DNA from: Streptomyces diastatochromogenes
GTDB taxonomy: Bacteria > Actinomycetota > Actinomycetes > Streptomycetales > Streptomycetaceae
Reading direction: 5' to 3'
Assembly: GCF_002242805.1 (NCBI RefSeq)
Contig: NZ_MCGQ01000022.1
Coordinates: forward strand, 62,001-126,000
Length of the DNA: 64,000 nucleotides
Shown here: piece by piece, positions 9,622-19,866 of the stretch
How positions within the stretch are numbered: position 1 is the first letter of the stretch
Layout of the letters: each line of letters opens with the position of its first letter
The notes under the pieces: model-generated
Database searches by the model: none
Seen by the model: only the letters and a program-made list of their open reading frames with translations
Told to the model about the DNA's origin: nothing
Made by a program: the position numbers and the translations under genes

Positions 9622-10289
9622 CGGCCGCCCCTGGCCCTGGCCGGTGCCAGGCGTTCGCCGACCTCGAAGACGGCCTCGACGATCAGTGCGAACACGGCGA
9701 CGAGGAGGGCCCCGGCCACCACCTGGGGCGTGCTGGCCAGGTTGAACCCGGCGGTGATGATCCGGCCGAGCCCGCCGCCGCCCGCGAGCGCGGCGATGGT
9801 GGCGGTGGCGACGAGCTGGACGGCGGCGATCCGCACCCCGGTGAGGACCAGGGGGAGCGAAAGGGGCAGTTCCACGTGAAACAGCATCTGTCGCCCGGTC
9901 ATGCCCATGCCCTGCGCCGCCTGTACGACGCTCCGGTCGACCTCGCGCATGCCGACATAGGCGTTGGTGAGCAGGGGCGGTACGGCGAACAGCACCAGGG
10001 CGACCACGGTCGGCCCCTCGCCCCACTTCCCGACCGGGGTCAGCAGGAGCAGGACCAGCACGGCGAAGGTGGGGACGGCCCGGCCGACGTTGGAGATGTT
10101 GACGGCGAGCGCGCCGCCCTTGCCGAGGTGGCCGAGGACCAGCGCGACCGGCAGCGCGATCAGGCAGCTGATGACCAGGCAGACGACGGTGAGCACCAGG
10201 TGCTGGAGCAGCCGGCGCCAGACGCCGTCGCCGCCCGACCAGTGCGCGGGGTCGGTCAGCCAGTCCCAGGTGGCGCCGAGGGTGTTCAT
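9618..10289 (-). CDS. Osmoprotectant ABC transporter permease (second)
   Basis: A 223-residue membrane permease of the OpuCB/OpuCD type with five to six hydrophobic helices. The EAA-like loop is QAAQGMGMTGRQMLFHVELPLSLP. The start at 10289 (MNTLGATWDWLTDPAHW) overlaps the preceding permease by 4 nt, and the stop overlaps the binding-protein start. Both permeases pair with the ATPase at 7516-8670. Confidence 0.88.
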   Translation of the reverse strand: MNTLGATWDWLTDPAHWSGGDGVWRRLLQHLVLTVVCLVISCLIALPVALVLGHLGKGGALAVNISNVGRAVPTFAVLVLLLLTPVGKWGEGPTVVALVLFAVPPLLTNAYVGMREVDRSVVQAAQGMGMTGRQMLFHVELPLSLPLVLTGVRIAAVQLVATATIAALAGGGGLGRIITAGFNLASTPQVVAGALLVAVFALIVEAVFEVGERLAPARARGGR

Positions 10290-10966
10290 CCGCGGGCCGC
10301 CCGCGCCCACGGGGTGATCAGCCACTGCACGCCGAGCAGGAGGACGTCGGCGGCGACGGCGATCAGTACGCACAGCACGGACGCGGTGAGCACCTGGGCC
10401 TTGAAGTAGGTGTTCATGCCCGCGTAGATCAGGTTTCCGAGGCCGCCGAAGCCGACGATCGCGCCGACCGTGACCAGGGAGACCGCCGAGACGGTCGCGA
10501 TGCGCAGCCCGGCCATCGCGGCGGGCAGGGCCAGGGGCAGTTCGACGGTGAGCAGCAGCCGGATCGGGCCGTAGCCGAGGCCGCGTGCCGCCTGCCGGGT
10601 CTCCTGGGGGACCGCGCGCAGCCCGGCGAGGATGTTCCGCACCAGCAGGGTGAGCGAGTAGAGCACCAGTCCCGCGACGACCAGGCCGGCGGAGAGGCCG
10701 TAGAGGGGCAGGAGCAGGGAGAACATCGCCAGGGAGGGGATGGTGTAGAGGATCGTCGTCACGCCGAGGACCGGACCGGCCGCCAGGGTCCAGCGGCGGG
10801 CCAGCACCGCGAGCGGCAGGGCGATGGCGAGCCCGATGAGGACCGACACGGACGTCAGCTGGAGGTGCTGGACGACCGCGTCGAGGAGGATCTGGCGGCG
10901 GGTGCTCAGATAGGCGCCGCAGATCCACTCGTTGCGCGCGAGGCAGTCGTCCGGGGGCGCGGTCAC
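10286..10966 (-). CDS. Osmoprotectant ABC transporter permease (first)
   Basis: A 226-residue permease with the family loop TRQAARGLGYGPIRLLLTVELPLALP split over two helices. The start is GTG at 10966; the nearby ATG at 10974 is out of frame and soon stops. It is the first gene of the permease-permease-lipoprotein operon, 78 nt downstream of a tetR gene on the same strand. Confidence 0.87.
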   Translation of the reverse strand: MTAPPDDCLARNEWICGAYLSTRRQILLDAVVQHLQLTSVSVLIGLAIALPLAVLARRWTLAAGPVLGVTTILYTIPSLAMFSLLLPLYGLSAGLVVAGLVLYSLTLLVRNILAGLRAVPQETRQAARGLGYGPIRLLLTVELPLALPAAMAGLRIATVSAVSLVTVGAIVGFGGLGNLIYAGMNTYFKAQVLTASVLCVLIAVAADVLLLGVQWLITPWARAARG

Positions 10967-11044
10967 GAGTCCATTGCACCGGGCGGGCGAGCGGCGCGGC
11001 GCGTTGTGGTGGCCCGTACGGGGGCGCGGGCCTTCGGGTGTGGG

Positions 11045-11617
11045 CTACCGCACTCCGGCCGCGTCCAGCAGTGCCGTCACCGTCGCCGTGGCGAGCCCGT
11101 CATCCAGGCGTTCCACGCGGGCTCCGGCACGGGCGCTGGCGCCGTCGAAGACCAGCATGAGCTGGCGGGCGAGCAGCTCGGGGTCCCGGGCGCCGCCCCG
11201 TTCGGCCTGGGTGCGGAAGGTGTCCTGCAGGCGCTCCTTGACCCGGCGGGCGACCTCGCTGGCCGGGTGGTCCGGGTTCTTCAGCTCGACCAGCACGGCC
11301 AGATACGGGCAGCCGCGGTACTCGGGGTCGGTGGAGGCCTTCTCCACCCTTTCGAAGACGTGCAGGATGCGCTCGCGCGGCGTCCCGGCCGCCGGGTCCG
11401 CGGGCTTGAGCTGGGCCTCGTACCAGGGCAGACGCCGCTCCAGGCTCGCGGCCAGCATCTCGTCCTTGCTGTCGAAGAGCTGGTACATCGACCGCTTCGA
11501 GACGCCCGCCGTACGGCACAGCGCCTCGACGCCGATGGAGACGCCGTCGCGGTAGAAGAGCTGGGCGGCCGCGTCGAGCAGCCGGTCTCGGGGGGACGCC
11601 TTGTCCGTGGTGGCCAT
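11045..11617 (-). CDS. TetR family transcriptional regulator
   Basis: A 190-residue regulator. The N-terminal helix-turn-helix reads GVEALCRTAGVSKRSMYQLFDSKDEML; the C-terminal ligand-binding half is unremarkable. It lies directly upstream of and co-directional with the osmoprotectant transporter genes, and is divergent from the MoxR gene at 11759. Either could be its target. No clear dyad was identified in the 11618-11758 gap. Confidence 0.85.
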   Translation of the reverse strand: MATTDKASPRDRLLDAAAQLFYRDGVSIGVEALCRTAGVSKRSMYQLFDSKDEMLAASLERRLPWYEAQLKPADPAAGTPRERILHVFERVEKASTDPEYRGCPYLAVLVELKNPDHPASEVARRVKERLQDTFRTQAERGGARDPELLARQLMLVFDGASARAGARVERLDDGLATATVTALLDAAGVR

Positions 11618-11758
11618 AAGGCGAGGTTACCTCGTCCGAGATGAATGGAAAACGATCGGTGTACGCACCCTCGGTCGCCGGAGACTTTCCGTGACAGGAG
11701 GGTGAACAAGCGCTTAGATAGTGAGCGGACGTTGATCCCGACCCAGCCGGAGGCCCCG

Positions 11759-12612
<854 letters not shown>

Positions 12613-12616
<4 letters not shown>

Positions 12617-13962
12617 GCGGTGTCGAGGAGCGGATCACCGGTCTGGTCGGCGCGCTGCGCGCGCACGGCGTGCGGATCGGCACCGGGGAGAGCGTCGACG
12701 CGGCCCTCGCCGTGGAGGCCCTCGGGTTCGCCGACCGGGACCTGCTGCGGGAGGGGTTGGCCGCGACCCTGCTGCACGGGCCCGGACAGCGCGCGGTGTT
12801 CGATCCGGTCTTCGACCTGTACTTCCCGCGCGGCGTCGGCGGTCCGGGCACGGAAGGGGCGGGCCGGGACGAGCTGCGCGACCGGCTCGCCGAGGCGCTG
12901 GCCGCCGACGACCGCTCGCTGATGGCCCGCCTGGCGGCCGAGGCCGTGGACGGCCTGGGCGGGTACGGGAGTTCACCGGGGTCGGACGGCTGGTCGGCGT
13001 ACCAGACCCTGGACCGGCTCCGCCCGCAGACCCTGCTGGCCCGGGTGCGGGACGACGTCGGGGGCCGGGACGGCGGTGCGGGGTTCGCGGACCGGCTGCT
13101 GGACGACGAGATCCGGCGCCGTATCGAGGTGTTCCGGCAGCTGGTCGCGACGGAGGCGCGGCGCCGGGTCGCCGAGCGGCGCGACCGGGACGAGATCGCC
13201 CGGCGGGCCGTCCGCCCGACCGCCGACCGGGTGGACTTCCTGTACGCCGGCCGGGACCAACTCGCCGAGCTGCGCAGGACGGTGCAGCCGCTGGCGCGCA
13301 AGCTCGCGACCCGGCTGGCCGCGCGCCGCCGCCGGGCCGCGCGGGGCACGATCGACCTGCGCCGCACCCTGCGCTCCTCGCTGTCCACGGGCGGGGTGCC
13401 GATGCGGCCGGTGCTGCGCAGACGGCGTCCGGCCCGGCCCGAACTGGTGCTGCTCTGCGATGTCTCGGGCTCGGTGTCGGGCTTCTCCGACTTCACGATG
13501 CTGCTGGTGCAGGCGCTGCACGACCAGTTCAGCAAGATCCGGGTGTTCGCCTTCGTCAACCGTCTCGACGAGGTGACCGGCCTGCTGGAGCACGGCCGCG
13601 CCGACCCGGACGGACTCGGCGCCCGGATCCGCGCGGAGGCCAGGCTCACCGGCTGGCACGGCAGCAGCGACTACGGCGTCGCCCTGGGTGAGTTCACCGA
13701 GCGGTACGGCGCCACGGTCGGCCCGCGCACGACCGTCTTCGTGCTCGGCGACGCCCGCACCAACATGAGCGACCCGAACCTGGCCGCCGTCCGCGAACTC
13801 GCCCGCAGCGCCCGACGCGTCTACTGGCTGAACCCCGAGCCGCGCGCCCAGTGGGGCACCGGCGACTCGGCGGCGCCCGAATACGCCGAGCTGGTGGAGA
13901 TGCACGAGTGCCGCACGGCCCGGCAGCTCGGGGCGCTGATCGGAGGGCTGCTGCCCGTGTGA
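12613..13962 (+). CDS. VWA-domain (CoxE-like) protein
   Basis: A 449-residue protein. The C-terminal half holds a von Willebrand A domain with the metal-site motif LLCDVSGSVSGFSDFTMLL (DxSxS) and later SSDYGVALGEF. The N-terminal half is charged and helical, typical of the CoxE-like family. The GTG start overlaps the MoxR stop by 4 nt (GTGA). MoxR/CoxE pairs commonly insert metal cofactors or remodel large complexes, but no client enzyme is encoded next to this pair. Confidence 0.85.
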
Positions 13963-14086
13963 GAAGGCTGGTGCCGGTGTGACGCGGGGTGGCCGGGCGT
14001 GATCGACTGATCCCTGATCGGCCGCCATCTGCCCGGCGGCTGTCTGCTGTCGGCCCGCCATCCGCCCGCACACAAGGACGTACGAC

Positions 14087-15061
14087 ATGAGCCACCCGCC
14101 CGTGCAGCTCGGCACCTTCCCGACTCCCGTCGAACCGGCGCCCCGGCTCGCCGCCGCGCTCGGGCTCGGTCCGGACGACCTGTGGGTCAAGCGGGACGAC
14201 CTGACCGGCCTGGGCGGCGGCGGGAACAAGATCCGCAAGCTGGAGTGGCTCGCGGGCGCGGCGCTGGCCGAGGGCGCGGACACCCTCGTGACCACCGGCG
14301 CCGCGCAGAGCAACCACGCCCGGCTGACGGCCGCCGCGGCCGCCCGGCTGGGTCTGGACGCCGTCCTCGTACTGCGCGGCGCACCGGGGCGGTCGCGTTC
14401 CGGGAACCTCGCCCTGGACGGGTTGTTGGGGGCGCGCCTCGTCTGGGCGGGCGACGTGGACCAGGCGGGGCTGGACGCCGCGGCGGCCGAGGTGTGCGCG
14501 CGGCTGCGCTCGGGCGGTGCCCGTCCCGCGCTGATCCCGTTCGGCGGGTCCAGCACGCTGGGCGCACGGGGCTATGTGCGCTGCGGCGAGGAGCTGCGCA
14601 CGCAGGTGCCCGACCTGCGGACGGCGGTGGTCGCGCTCGGCTCGGGCGGCACCATGGCGGGGCTGGTCGCGGCCCTCGGCACGGAGTCGGTGCTCGGTGT
14701 CGACGTGGGCGCGCTGGCCGACCCGGCCACCGCGGTCGAGGAGTTCGCGGCCCCGCTCACCGCGGAGAAGGTCCTGGCGGACCGGCTGCGGGTGCGCCGG
14801 GACCAGGTGGGCAGCGGGTACGCGGCGCTGACCGGTCCGGTGGCGGAGGCGCTCCGGCTCGCCGCCCGCACCGAGGGGATCGTCCTTGACCCGACCTACA
14901 CCGGCCGGGCCCTGGCGGGGCTGGCCGCCGCCGTGCGGGACGGTGACGTACGGCCGGGCGAGAAGACCGTGTTCGTGCACACCGGCGGGCTGCCCGGTCT
15001 GTTCGGGCACGCGGACGCCGTCGCGTACGCCGAAGCGGGCGCCGTCACTCACGAACACTGA
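14087..15061 (+). CDS. D-cysteine desulfhydrase / ACC deaminase-like PLP enzyme
   Basis: A 324-residue fold-type II PLP enzyme. The Schiff-base lysine lies in GLGGGGNKIRKLEWL, followed by TGAAQSNHARLTAAAAARLGL and a glycine-rich phosphate loop ALGSGGTMAGLV. The family covers D-cysteine desulfhydrase and 1-aminocyclopropane-1-carboxylate deaminase; sequence alone does not settle the substrate, but the overall pattern is closer to D-cysteine desulfhydrase. The gene stands alone, with a 124-nt gap after the VWA gene. Confidence 0.82.
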   Translation: MSHPPVQLGTFPTPVEPAPRLAAALGLGPDDLWVKRDDLTGLGGGGNKIRKLEWLAGAALAEGADTLVTTGAAQSNHARLTAAAAARLGLDAVLVLRGAPGRSRSGNLALDGLLGARLVWAGDVDQAGLDAAAAEVCARLRSGGARPALIPFGGSSTLGARGYVRCGEELRTQVPDLRTAVVALGSGGTMAGLVAALGTESVLGVDVGALADPATAVEEFAAPLTAEKVLADRLRVRRDQVGSGYAALTGPVAEALRLAARTEGIVLDPTYTGRALAGLAAAVRDGDVRPGEKTVFVHTGGLPGLFGHADAVAYAEAGAVTHEH

Positions 15062-15177
15062 GACACCGGCCCCCTACACGCACCCCCGCTCGTCCTCCCC
15101 CGGGACTACGGCGCTTCCCCGATGCCCGGCCGGCGTACCTCGCCCTAACCTGCGGGTACGGAGCGAGGGGGGAGATC

Positions 15178-16149
15178 ATGAAGGCAGTGGTGCAGGACCG
15201 GTACGGCTCGCCGGACGTGCTGGAGCTGCGGGACGTGGACCAGCCGGTGCCCGGCGACGACGAGGTGCTGGTACGGGTGCGGGCCGCCGGGTTGAACGCG
15301 TACGACTGGCACCTAATGCGCGGTGACCCGTACGTGGCCCGGCTGGCGCTCGGACCGCGCGCGCCCCGGGCCCGGATCCGGGGCCGGGACTTCGCGGGCG
15401 AGGTGGCGGCGGCCGGCCGGAACGTACGGGATCTCCGGCCGGGGGACGAGGTGTTCGGCGAGGTCGACGGCACCTTCGCGGAGTACGTGTGCGTCCCGGA
15501 CGCCTGGGTGGAGCGCAAGCCCGCGGCCCTGACCTTCGAGCAGGCGGCGACTCTGCCGCTGGCCGGGAACACCGCCCTGCGTGGTCTGCGTGACCTGGCA
15601 GGGCTGCGGCCGGGGCAGCAGGTGCTGATCAACGGCGCCTCCGGCGGGGTCGGCACGTTCGCCGTGCAGATCGCCAAGGCGCTCGGCGCGGAGGTGACCG
15701 GCGTGTGCAGCACGCGCAACGCCGAACTGGTCCGCTCGCTGGGCGCGGACCACGTCGTCGACTACACGCGGGAGGACTTCACGCGCGGCGGACGGCGGTA
15801 CGACGTCGTCCTCGACCTCGCGGCCGGCCACGGGATCTCCGGCCTCCGGCGCGCCCTCACGCCCACCGGGACGCTCGTCCTCGGCAGCGGGGGCAGCGCG
15901 GGGCAGTTCCTCGGGGCTCCCGTCCTCATCCTCCAGGGGGTCGTGCTCTCCCCGTTCGTCCGCCAGCGGTTGCGTCCGCTCATCGGCCCGGCGCCGAGCA
16001 AGGCGGTGCTGGCGGAGCTGCGCGAGCTGGCCGACTCCGGGAAGCTCGCCCCGGTGATCGACCGGACGTACCCGCTGGCCGAGGCCCCCGAGGCCATCCG
16101 GTACCTGGAGGAGGAGCACGCGCGCGGGAAGGTCGTCGTCACGGTCTGA
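15178..16149 (+). CDS. NADPH:quinone reductase-like medium-chain dehydrogenase
   Basis: A 323-residue zinc-independent MDR protein. It begins MKAVVQDRYGSPDVLELRDV, lacks the zinc cysteines, and has the NADPH-binding stretch INGASGGVGTFAVQIAKALG near residue 150. A GAGGGG ribosome site precedes the ATG. It probably reduces quinones or enones; the substrate is unknown. It is monocistronic and converges with the cupin gene at a shared terminator (16172-16206). Confidence 0.85.
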   Translation: MKAVVQDRYGSPDVLELRDVDQPVPGDDEVLVRVRAAGLNAYDWHLMRGDPYVARLALGPRAPRARIRGRDFAGEVAAAGRNVRDLRPGDEVFGEVDGTFAEYVCVPDAWVERKPAALTFEQAATLPLAGNTALRGLRDLAGLRPGQQVLINGASGGVGTFAVQIAKALGAEVTGVCSTRNAELVRSLGADHVVDYTREDFTRGGRRYDVVLDLAAGHGISGLRRALTPTGTLVLGSGGSAGQFLGAPVLILQGVVLSPFVRQRLRPLIGPAPSKAVLAELRELADSGKLAPVIDRTYPLAEAPEAIRYLEEEHARGKVVVTV

Positions 16150-16171
16150 CCGGGGGCGGCCGTGACACACG

Positions 16172-16206
16172 GGTGCCCCGCGGTGACGGGCGCACCGCGG
16201 GGCACC
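16172..16206. terminator. Bidirectional terminator hairpin
   Basis: A perfect 14-bp GC-rich stem (16172-16185 with 16193-16206) and a 7-nt loop between two convergent genes. It has no U-tract, as is usual in Streptomyces. Confidence 0.75.
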
Positions 16207-16216
16207 TGCGGGACGT

Positions 16217-16582
16217 TCAGGTCCCCTGAGCCTTCGCGTAGTCCTTCGCCGTGGGTCCCGCGAAGTCGTACACCACGACCTGTTCATCACCCACGACCCA
16301 CGCGTCGTGCCCGGGCGGGCACATGAAGACGTCGCCGGGGCCGACCTCCCCCTCGCCGCCGTCGTCCATGCGGATGTGCAGCCGGCCCTGAACGACATAG
16401 GCGCTGTGGGGGAACTGGCAGCTCTCGGTGCCCGCGATCGGCGCCACGGACTCCGACCAGCGCCAGCCCGGTTCGAAGGTGCCCACCGCGAAGTCGAGCC
16501 CGGTCAGGTGGACGGCTTCGAGATGGCCACGGGGGAAGTCACGCCGCTCGTCCGGCTTGTCTACCGTCTTCACTTCCAACAT
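16217..16582 (-). CDS. Small cupin-domain protein
   Basis: A 121-residue single-domain cupin. It contains the two cupin motifs in loose form, FPHSAYVVQGRLHIRMDDG and VGPGDVFMCPPGHDAWVVG. GGGAGGA precedes the ATG. Related proteins are uncharacterised small-molecule binders or isomerases; no partner gene suggests a role. Confidence 0.75.
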   Translation of the reverse strand: MLEVKTVDKPDERRDFPRGHLEAVHLTGLDFAVGTFEPGWRWSESVAPIAGTESCQFPHSAYVVQGRLHIRMDDGGEGEVGPGDVFMCPPGHDAWVVGDEQVVVYDFAGPTAKDYAKAQGT

Positions 16583-16763
16583 GACGGTGTCCTCCCTTCC
16601 GGCCGCTCACCACGGCCGGGGCGGGTCGCCGTCTCCCGGCGGCCACGGGCGGCACCGGCGCTCCGGCGGCGGCCGCACCCACTACCATCGTGGGCCGGTC
16701 AACTCGGAGCCGCCATTCGGGGGGCGCCGGAACACGCCGAGACAACGTTGTCGGAACTGTCGC

Positions 16764-17438
16764 TCAGCCCTGGAGGGCACTCTGGGCCGGCACCCCGCCC
16801 GCATCGACGATCCGCTCGGCTCGCCGCACGGCGAACACCGCGTAGACGTAGGCGAGATCAAGAAGGAGGCAGCCGAGGTAGAGGTAGTACATGAGGGCGT
16901 TGTCGTAACGCGGGTCCCCGTCTGGGTCGGTGAGCATCGAGAGCGACGCGCAGGCGGTGCCGAGCAGCTTGGTCACGGCGATCCCCACCGACTGGCCGCG
17001 TGTACCGCGGCGGGCGGCGAGCATCGCCAGGAACATCCCGGACATGGCCAGGTTGCTGCCGAACGCGGTGATCGCGCCGACGCCCTCGTCGAACTGTTCG
17101 GAGGCATAGTTCATGCCCGGGTAGGCGAGGGCGAGCAGGACGGCCAGTGCGGGCAGGAACAACCGGTCGGGCAGGTAGGGGAATTCGGCCCGTCCGAAGC
17201 GTACGACGGTGTAGCCGATGGCGAGGTCGAAGCAGAACCAGACGATGTTGATCACCTGCATGACCCCGGACGACGGCCGCACGAACGCGAACATGAACTC
17301 CCAGCTGATGTTGGTCGCGAACGCGACGACAGGCATCCCGAAGGTACGCTCCCGCAGCCCCGCGCGGATCAACAGCGCGTAGGCGACGCTCCAGAAGAAC
17401 CCCGTGCCGAGCAGAAACGCCGTGTGCATCACACCCAT
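16764..17438 (-). CDS. Integral membrane protein resembling Pyr4/PaxB-type terpene cyclases
   Basis: A 224-residue protein with about seven hydrophobic helices. I chose the ATG at 17438 because GGAGG lies 6 nt upstream; the GTG at 17465 has no such site. Near residues 43-47 it has NISWE, and near residue 194 LLLDLAYVYA. This pairing of an acidic residue after a tryptophan in an early helix and an aspartate in the last helix is the layout of the fungal Pyr4/PaxB membrane cyclases and their Streptomyces relatives from drimentine biosynthesis. The link is by motif memory, not by search. No prenyltransferase is nearby. If not a cyclase, it is an unknown seven-helix protein. Confidence 0.5.
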   Translation of the reverse strand: MGVMHTAFLLGTGFFWSVAYALLIRAGLRERTFGMPVVAFATNISWEFMFAFVRPSSGVMQVINIVWFCFDLAIGYTVVRFGRAEFPYLPDRLFLPALAVLLALAYPGMNYASEQFDEGVGAITAFGSNLAMSGMFLAMLAARRGTRGQSVGIAVTKLLGTACASLSMLTDPDGDPRYDNALMYYLYLGCLLLDLAYVYAVFAVRRAERIVDAGGVPAQSALQG

Positions 17439-17490
17439 GACCACCCTCCGTACACGAACCGTCACGCCCGATGATGCTTACTCTGGCACG

Positions 17491-18090
17491 GTGACAGCCA
17501 CGAACACAGCGTCGATCGCGACGGAGGACACCGTCGACCCACCGCTACGGCCGCTTCCCGAGCGAGCCGTCGCACTGCTGGCCCGAGTTGACGCCCCACC
17601 GCGTCTGGTGGCCCACCTCAGGGCGGTGCACGACGTGGCGGCACAGCTCGTAAAGTGGGTGCAACGGCACTGTCCCTGGCTGGAGTTCGATGCGGAGGCG
17701 GTGCTCTTCGGTGCCGCGACGCACGACATCGGCAAGGCCGTGCACGTGGCCGAGCTGTCCGGCCCCGGCGCACGGCACGAGGAGGCCGGGCGGGAACTGC
17801 TGCTGAACCACGGTGTGGAGGCCGGTCTGGCCCGGTTCGCCGGGACGCACGCCTCCTGGACCGCGCCCGGGATCGGCGTGGAGGACCTGCTCGTGAGCCT
17901 CGCCGACAAGGTCTGGAAGGACAAGCGCGTCCCGGAGCTGGAGGACCTGGTCGTGGGCCGGCTGGCCGGTGTCGACGGGCGGCCGGCCTGGGCGTGGTTC
18001 CTGGAGTTGGACGAGGTCCTCACGGGGATCGGGGAGGGGGCCGGGCGCAGGCTGGCGTGGCAGATGTCCCACCCCCTCGCCCGAAGGTGA
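17491..18090 (+). CDS. HD-domain protein (predicted phosphohydrolase)
   Basis: A 199-residue protein with the HD metal motif AATHDIGKAVH near residue 75 and later conserved histidines in GTHASW. GTG at 17491 is preferred over upstream starts because it lies in the divergent gap and homologues are short. HD proteins hydrolyse phosphomonoesters or nucleotides; the substrate is unknown. It is divergent from the membrane protein at 16764-17438. Confidence 0.72.
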   Translation: MTATNTASIATEDTVDPPLRPLPERAVALLARVDAPPRLVAHLRAVHDVAAQLVKWVQRHCPWLEFDAEAVLFGAATHDIGKAVHVAELSGPGARHEEAGRELLLNHGVEAGLARFAGTHASWTAPGIGVEDLLVSLADKVWKDKRVPELEDLVVGRLAGVDGRPAWAWFLELDEVLTGIGEGAGRRLAWQMSHPLARR

Positions 18091-18115
18091 CCCTCTACGC
18101 GGTCCCCCGGGTGAG

Positions 18116-19021
18116 CTACCAGGTGCGCGCCGACCGCAGCAGGAGTTCGCGGACGCGGACCACGTCGGGGTTGTCGGAGGCGCCGGGGCGCTGGACGAGG
18201 AAGCCCGTGTTGATCGGTGGGTCCTCGGGTTCCACCAGCTCCACCAGCGCGCCGGAGTCCAGTTGATCCGCGCACAGGTAGCGGGGCAGCACACTGAAGC
18301 CCGCGCCCGCGATCACCACCGCCAGCACTCCGCGCAGGTCGGGCACGGTCACCGCGGCGGTGCAGGACAGGCGGCGGCCGAAGACGTGGCGCCAGTAGCG
18401 GCGGGCGATCGGCAGGTCCTCGGCGTAGGTGATCAGGGGTACGGAGTGCAGCGCGGCCGGTCCTTCGACGGGCAGCCGGTCCGTCAGCCGCCCGGCCCAG
18501 ACCGGCGCGGCGACCAGGACGAACTCCTCGTCGGTGAGGGGCACGGCGTGGAGGGTGCGGCCGCGCGGGCGGGAGGTGGCGATCACCAGGTCGTGGCGGC
18601 CCGCGCGCAGTTCGTCCAGCAGCGGATCGGTCAGGCCGGTGGCCACCCGCAGTCGTACGCCCTCGGCGACGAGGGGAGCCAGCGCGGGCAGGACGGTCGT
18701 GCACAGGATCTCGGCGGGGCCGGCCAGGTGAACGGGCTCCGGGCGCGCCCCCTCCCGCGGCTCGGGACCGGCGACGGCGGCCAGCTCGTCCAGGGGCGCG
18801 GCGATCCGGGCGGCCAGTTCCTCGGCCACCGGCGTCGGTGTCACCCCGCGGGGCAGCCGTTCGAACAGCTCCCGGCCGGTCTGCCGTTCCAGCGTGCGCA
18901 TCTGTGTCGTCACCGTCGGCTGCGACAGGCCCAGCAGGCGGGCGGCCCCGGTGAAGGAGCCGGAGCGGTAGACCGCGAGGAAGGTACGCAGCAGGTTCAG
19001 GTCGAGGGAAGGGATGTCCAC
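18116..19021 (-). CDS. LysR-family transcriptional regulator
   Basis: A 301-residue LysR regulator with the winged-helix segment FTGAARLLGLSQPTVTTQMRTLERQTG near residues 24-50 and a C-terminal effector-binding domain. The start is GTG. It is divergent from the DJ-1-family gene at 19171, with two nested inverted repeats in between, so it most likely controls that gene and itself. Confidence 0.9.
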   Translation of the reverse strand: MDIPSLDLNLLRTFLAVYRSGSFTGAARLLGLSQPTVTTQMRTLERQTGRELFERLPRGVTPTPVAEELAARIAAPLDELAAVAGPEPREGARPEPVHLAGPAEILCTTVLPALAPLVAEGVRLRVATGLTDPLLDELRAGRHDLVIATSRPRGRTLHAVPLTDEEFVLVAAPVWAGRLTDRLPVEGPAALHSVPLITYAEDLPIARRYWRHVFGRRLSCTAAVTVPDLRGVLAVVIAGAGFSVLPRYLCADQLDSGALVELVEPEDPPINTGFLVQRPGASDNPDVVRVRELLLRSARTW

Positions 19022-19062
19022 GAGGCCGAGTATTCCGAGTATTCACCGGACCGCGCTCCGCG

Positions 19063-19120
19063 CCACCCATAGAAAGTCCAATGTCTGCCATTCGCCGCTT
19101 CATTGGTTCCCTATGGGTGG
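19063..19120. promoter_or_regulatory. Nested inverted repeats in LysR/DJ-1 intergenic region
   Basis: The outer arms CCACCCATAG (19063-19072) and CTATGGGTGG (19111-19120) enclose inner arms CCAATG (19078-19083) and CATTGG (19101-19106), all perfect. It lies between divergent genes and is a strong candidate for the LysR binding region. Confidence 0.65.
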
Positions 19121-19170
19121 TGTCGCCTACGTTTGCCTCACCAGCGCAAGTTCAGGGAGAAGAAAGACCC

Positions 19171-19866
19171 ATGTCGAAGATCCTTTTCGTGCTGACCGGC
19201 GCCACCCACTGGACGCTCACCGACGGCACCCCGCACCCGACCGGCTTCTGGGCCGAGGAGGCCGTGGTCCCGTACCGCGCCCTCAAGGCCGCCGGCCACG
19301 AGGTCGTCGTCGCCACGCCGGGCGGTGTGGTGCCCACGGTCGACCGGGCGAGCCTCGCGCCCGAGTTCAACGGCGGTCAGGAGGGTGCCGAGAAGGTGGC
19401 GCGCGCCCTGGAGGAGATGACCGAGCTGCGGGAGCCGGTGAAGGTCGCGGAGGTCGACCTCGACGACTTCGCCGCCGTGTTCTACCCCGGTGGGCACGGG
19501 CCCATGGAGGACCTGGCCGTGGACGCCGACTCGGGCCGTCTGCTGACCGCCGCCCTCGACTCGGGCAAGCCGCTGGCGGTTGTCTGCCACGGTCCGGCCG
19601 CGCTGCTCGCGGCGGTGCGGTCCGACGGCTCGAACGCCTTCGCCGGCTACCGGGTGGCGGCCTTCACCAATGAGGAGGAGACGCAGGGCGGGCTCGCCGG
19701 CCAGGCCAAGTGGCTGCTCCAGGACCGGCTGACCGAGGCGGGCGTCGACGTCCAGGTCGCCGAACCGTGGGCGCCGTACGTGGTCGTCGACCGCAACCTG
19801 GTCACCGGCCAGAACCCGGCCTCCTCGGCCCCGGTCGCGGAGGAGCTGCTGAAGAAGCTCGGCTGA
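19171..19866 (+). CDS. DJ-1/PfpI family protein (Hsp31/glyoxalase III-like)
   Basis: A 231-residue DJ-1 superfamily protein. The nucleophile elbow is AVVCHGPAALL (Cys near residue 138), with the partner GGHGPMEDL and an N-terminal ATHWTLTDGTPHPTGFWAEE that resembles type 1 glutamine amidotransferase-like chaperone/glyoxalase members. The ATG at 19171 follows GGAGA; the upstream ATG at 19081 falls inside the regulatory repeats. Likely role: detoxification of reactive aldehydes, under the divergent LysR. Confidence 0.85.
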   Translation: MSKILFVLTGATHWTLTDGTPHPTGFWAEEAVVPYRALKAAGHEVVVATPGGVVPTVDRASLAPEFNGGQEGAEKVARALEEMTELREPVKVAEVDLDDFAAVFYPGGHGPMEDLAVDADSGRLLTAALDSGKPLAVVCHGPAALLAAVRSDGSNAFAGYRVAAFTNEEETQGGLAGQAKWLLQDRLTEAGVDVQVAEPWAPYVVVDRNLVTGQNPASSAPVAEELLKKLG

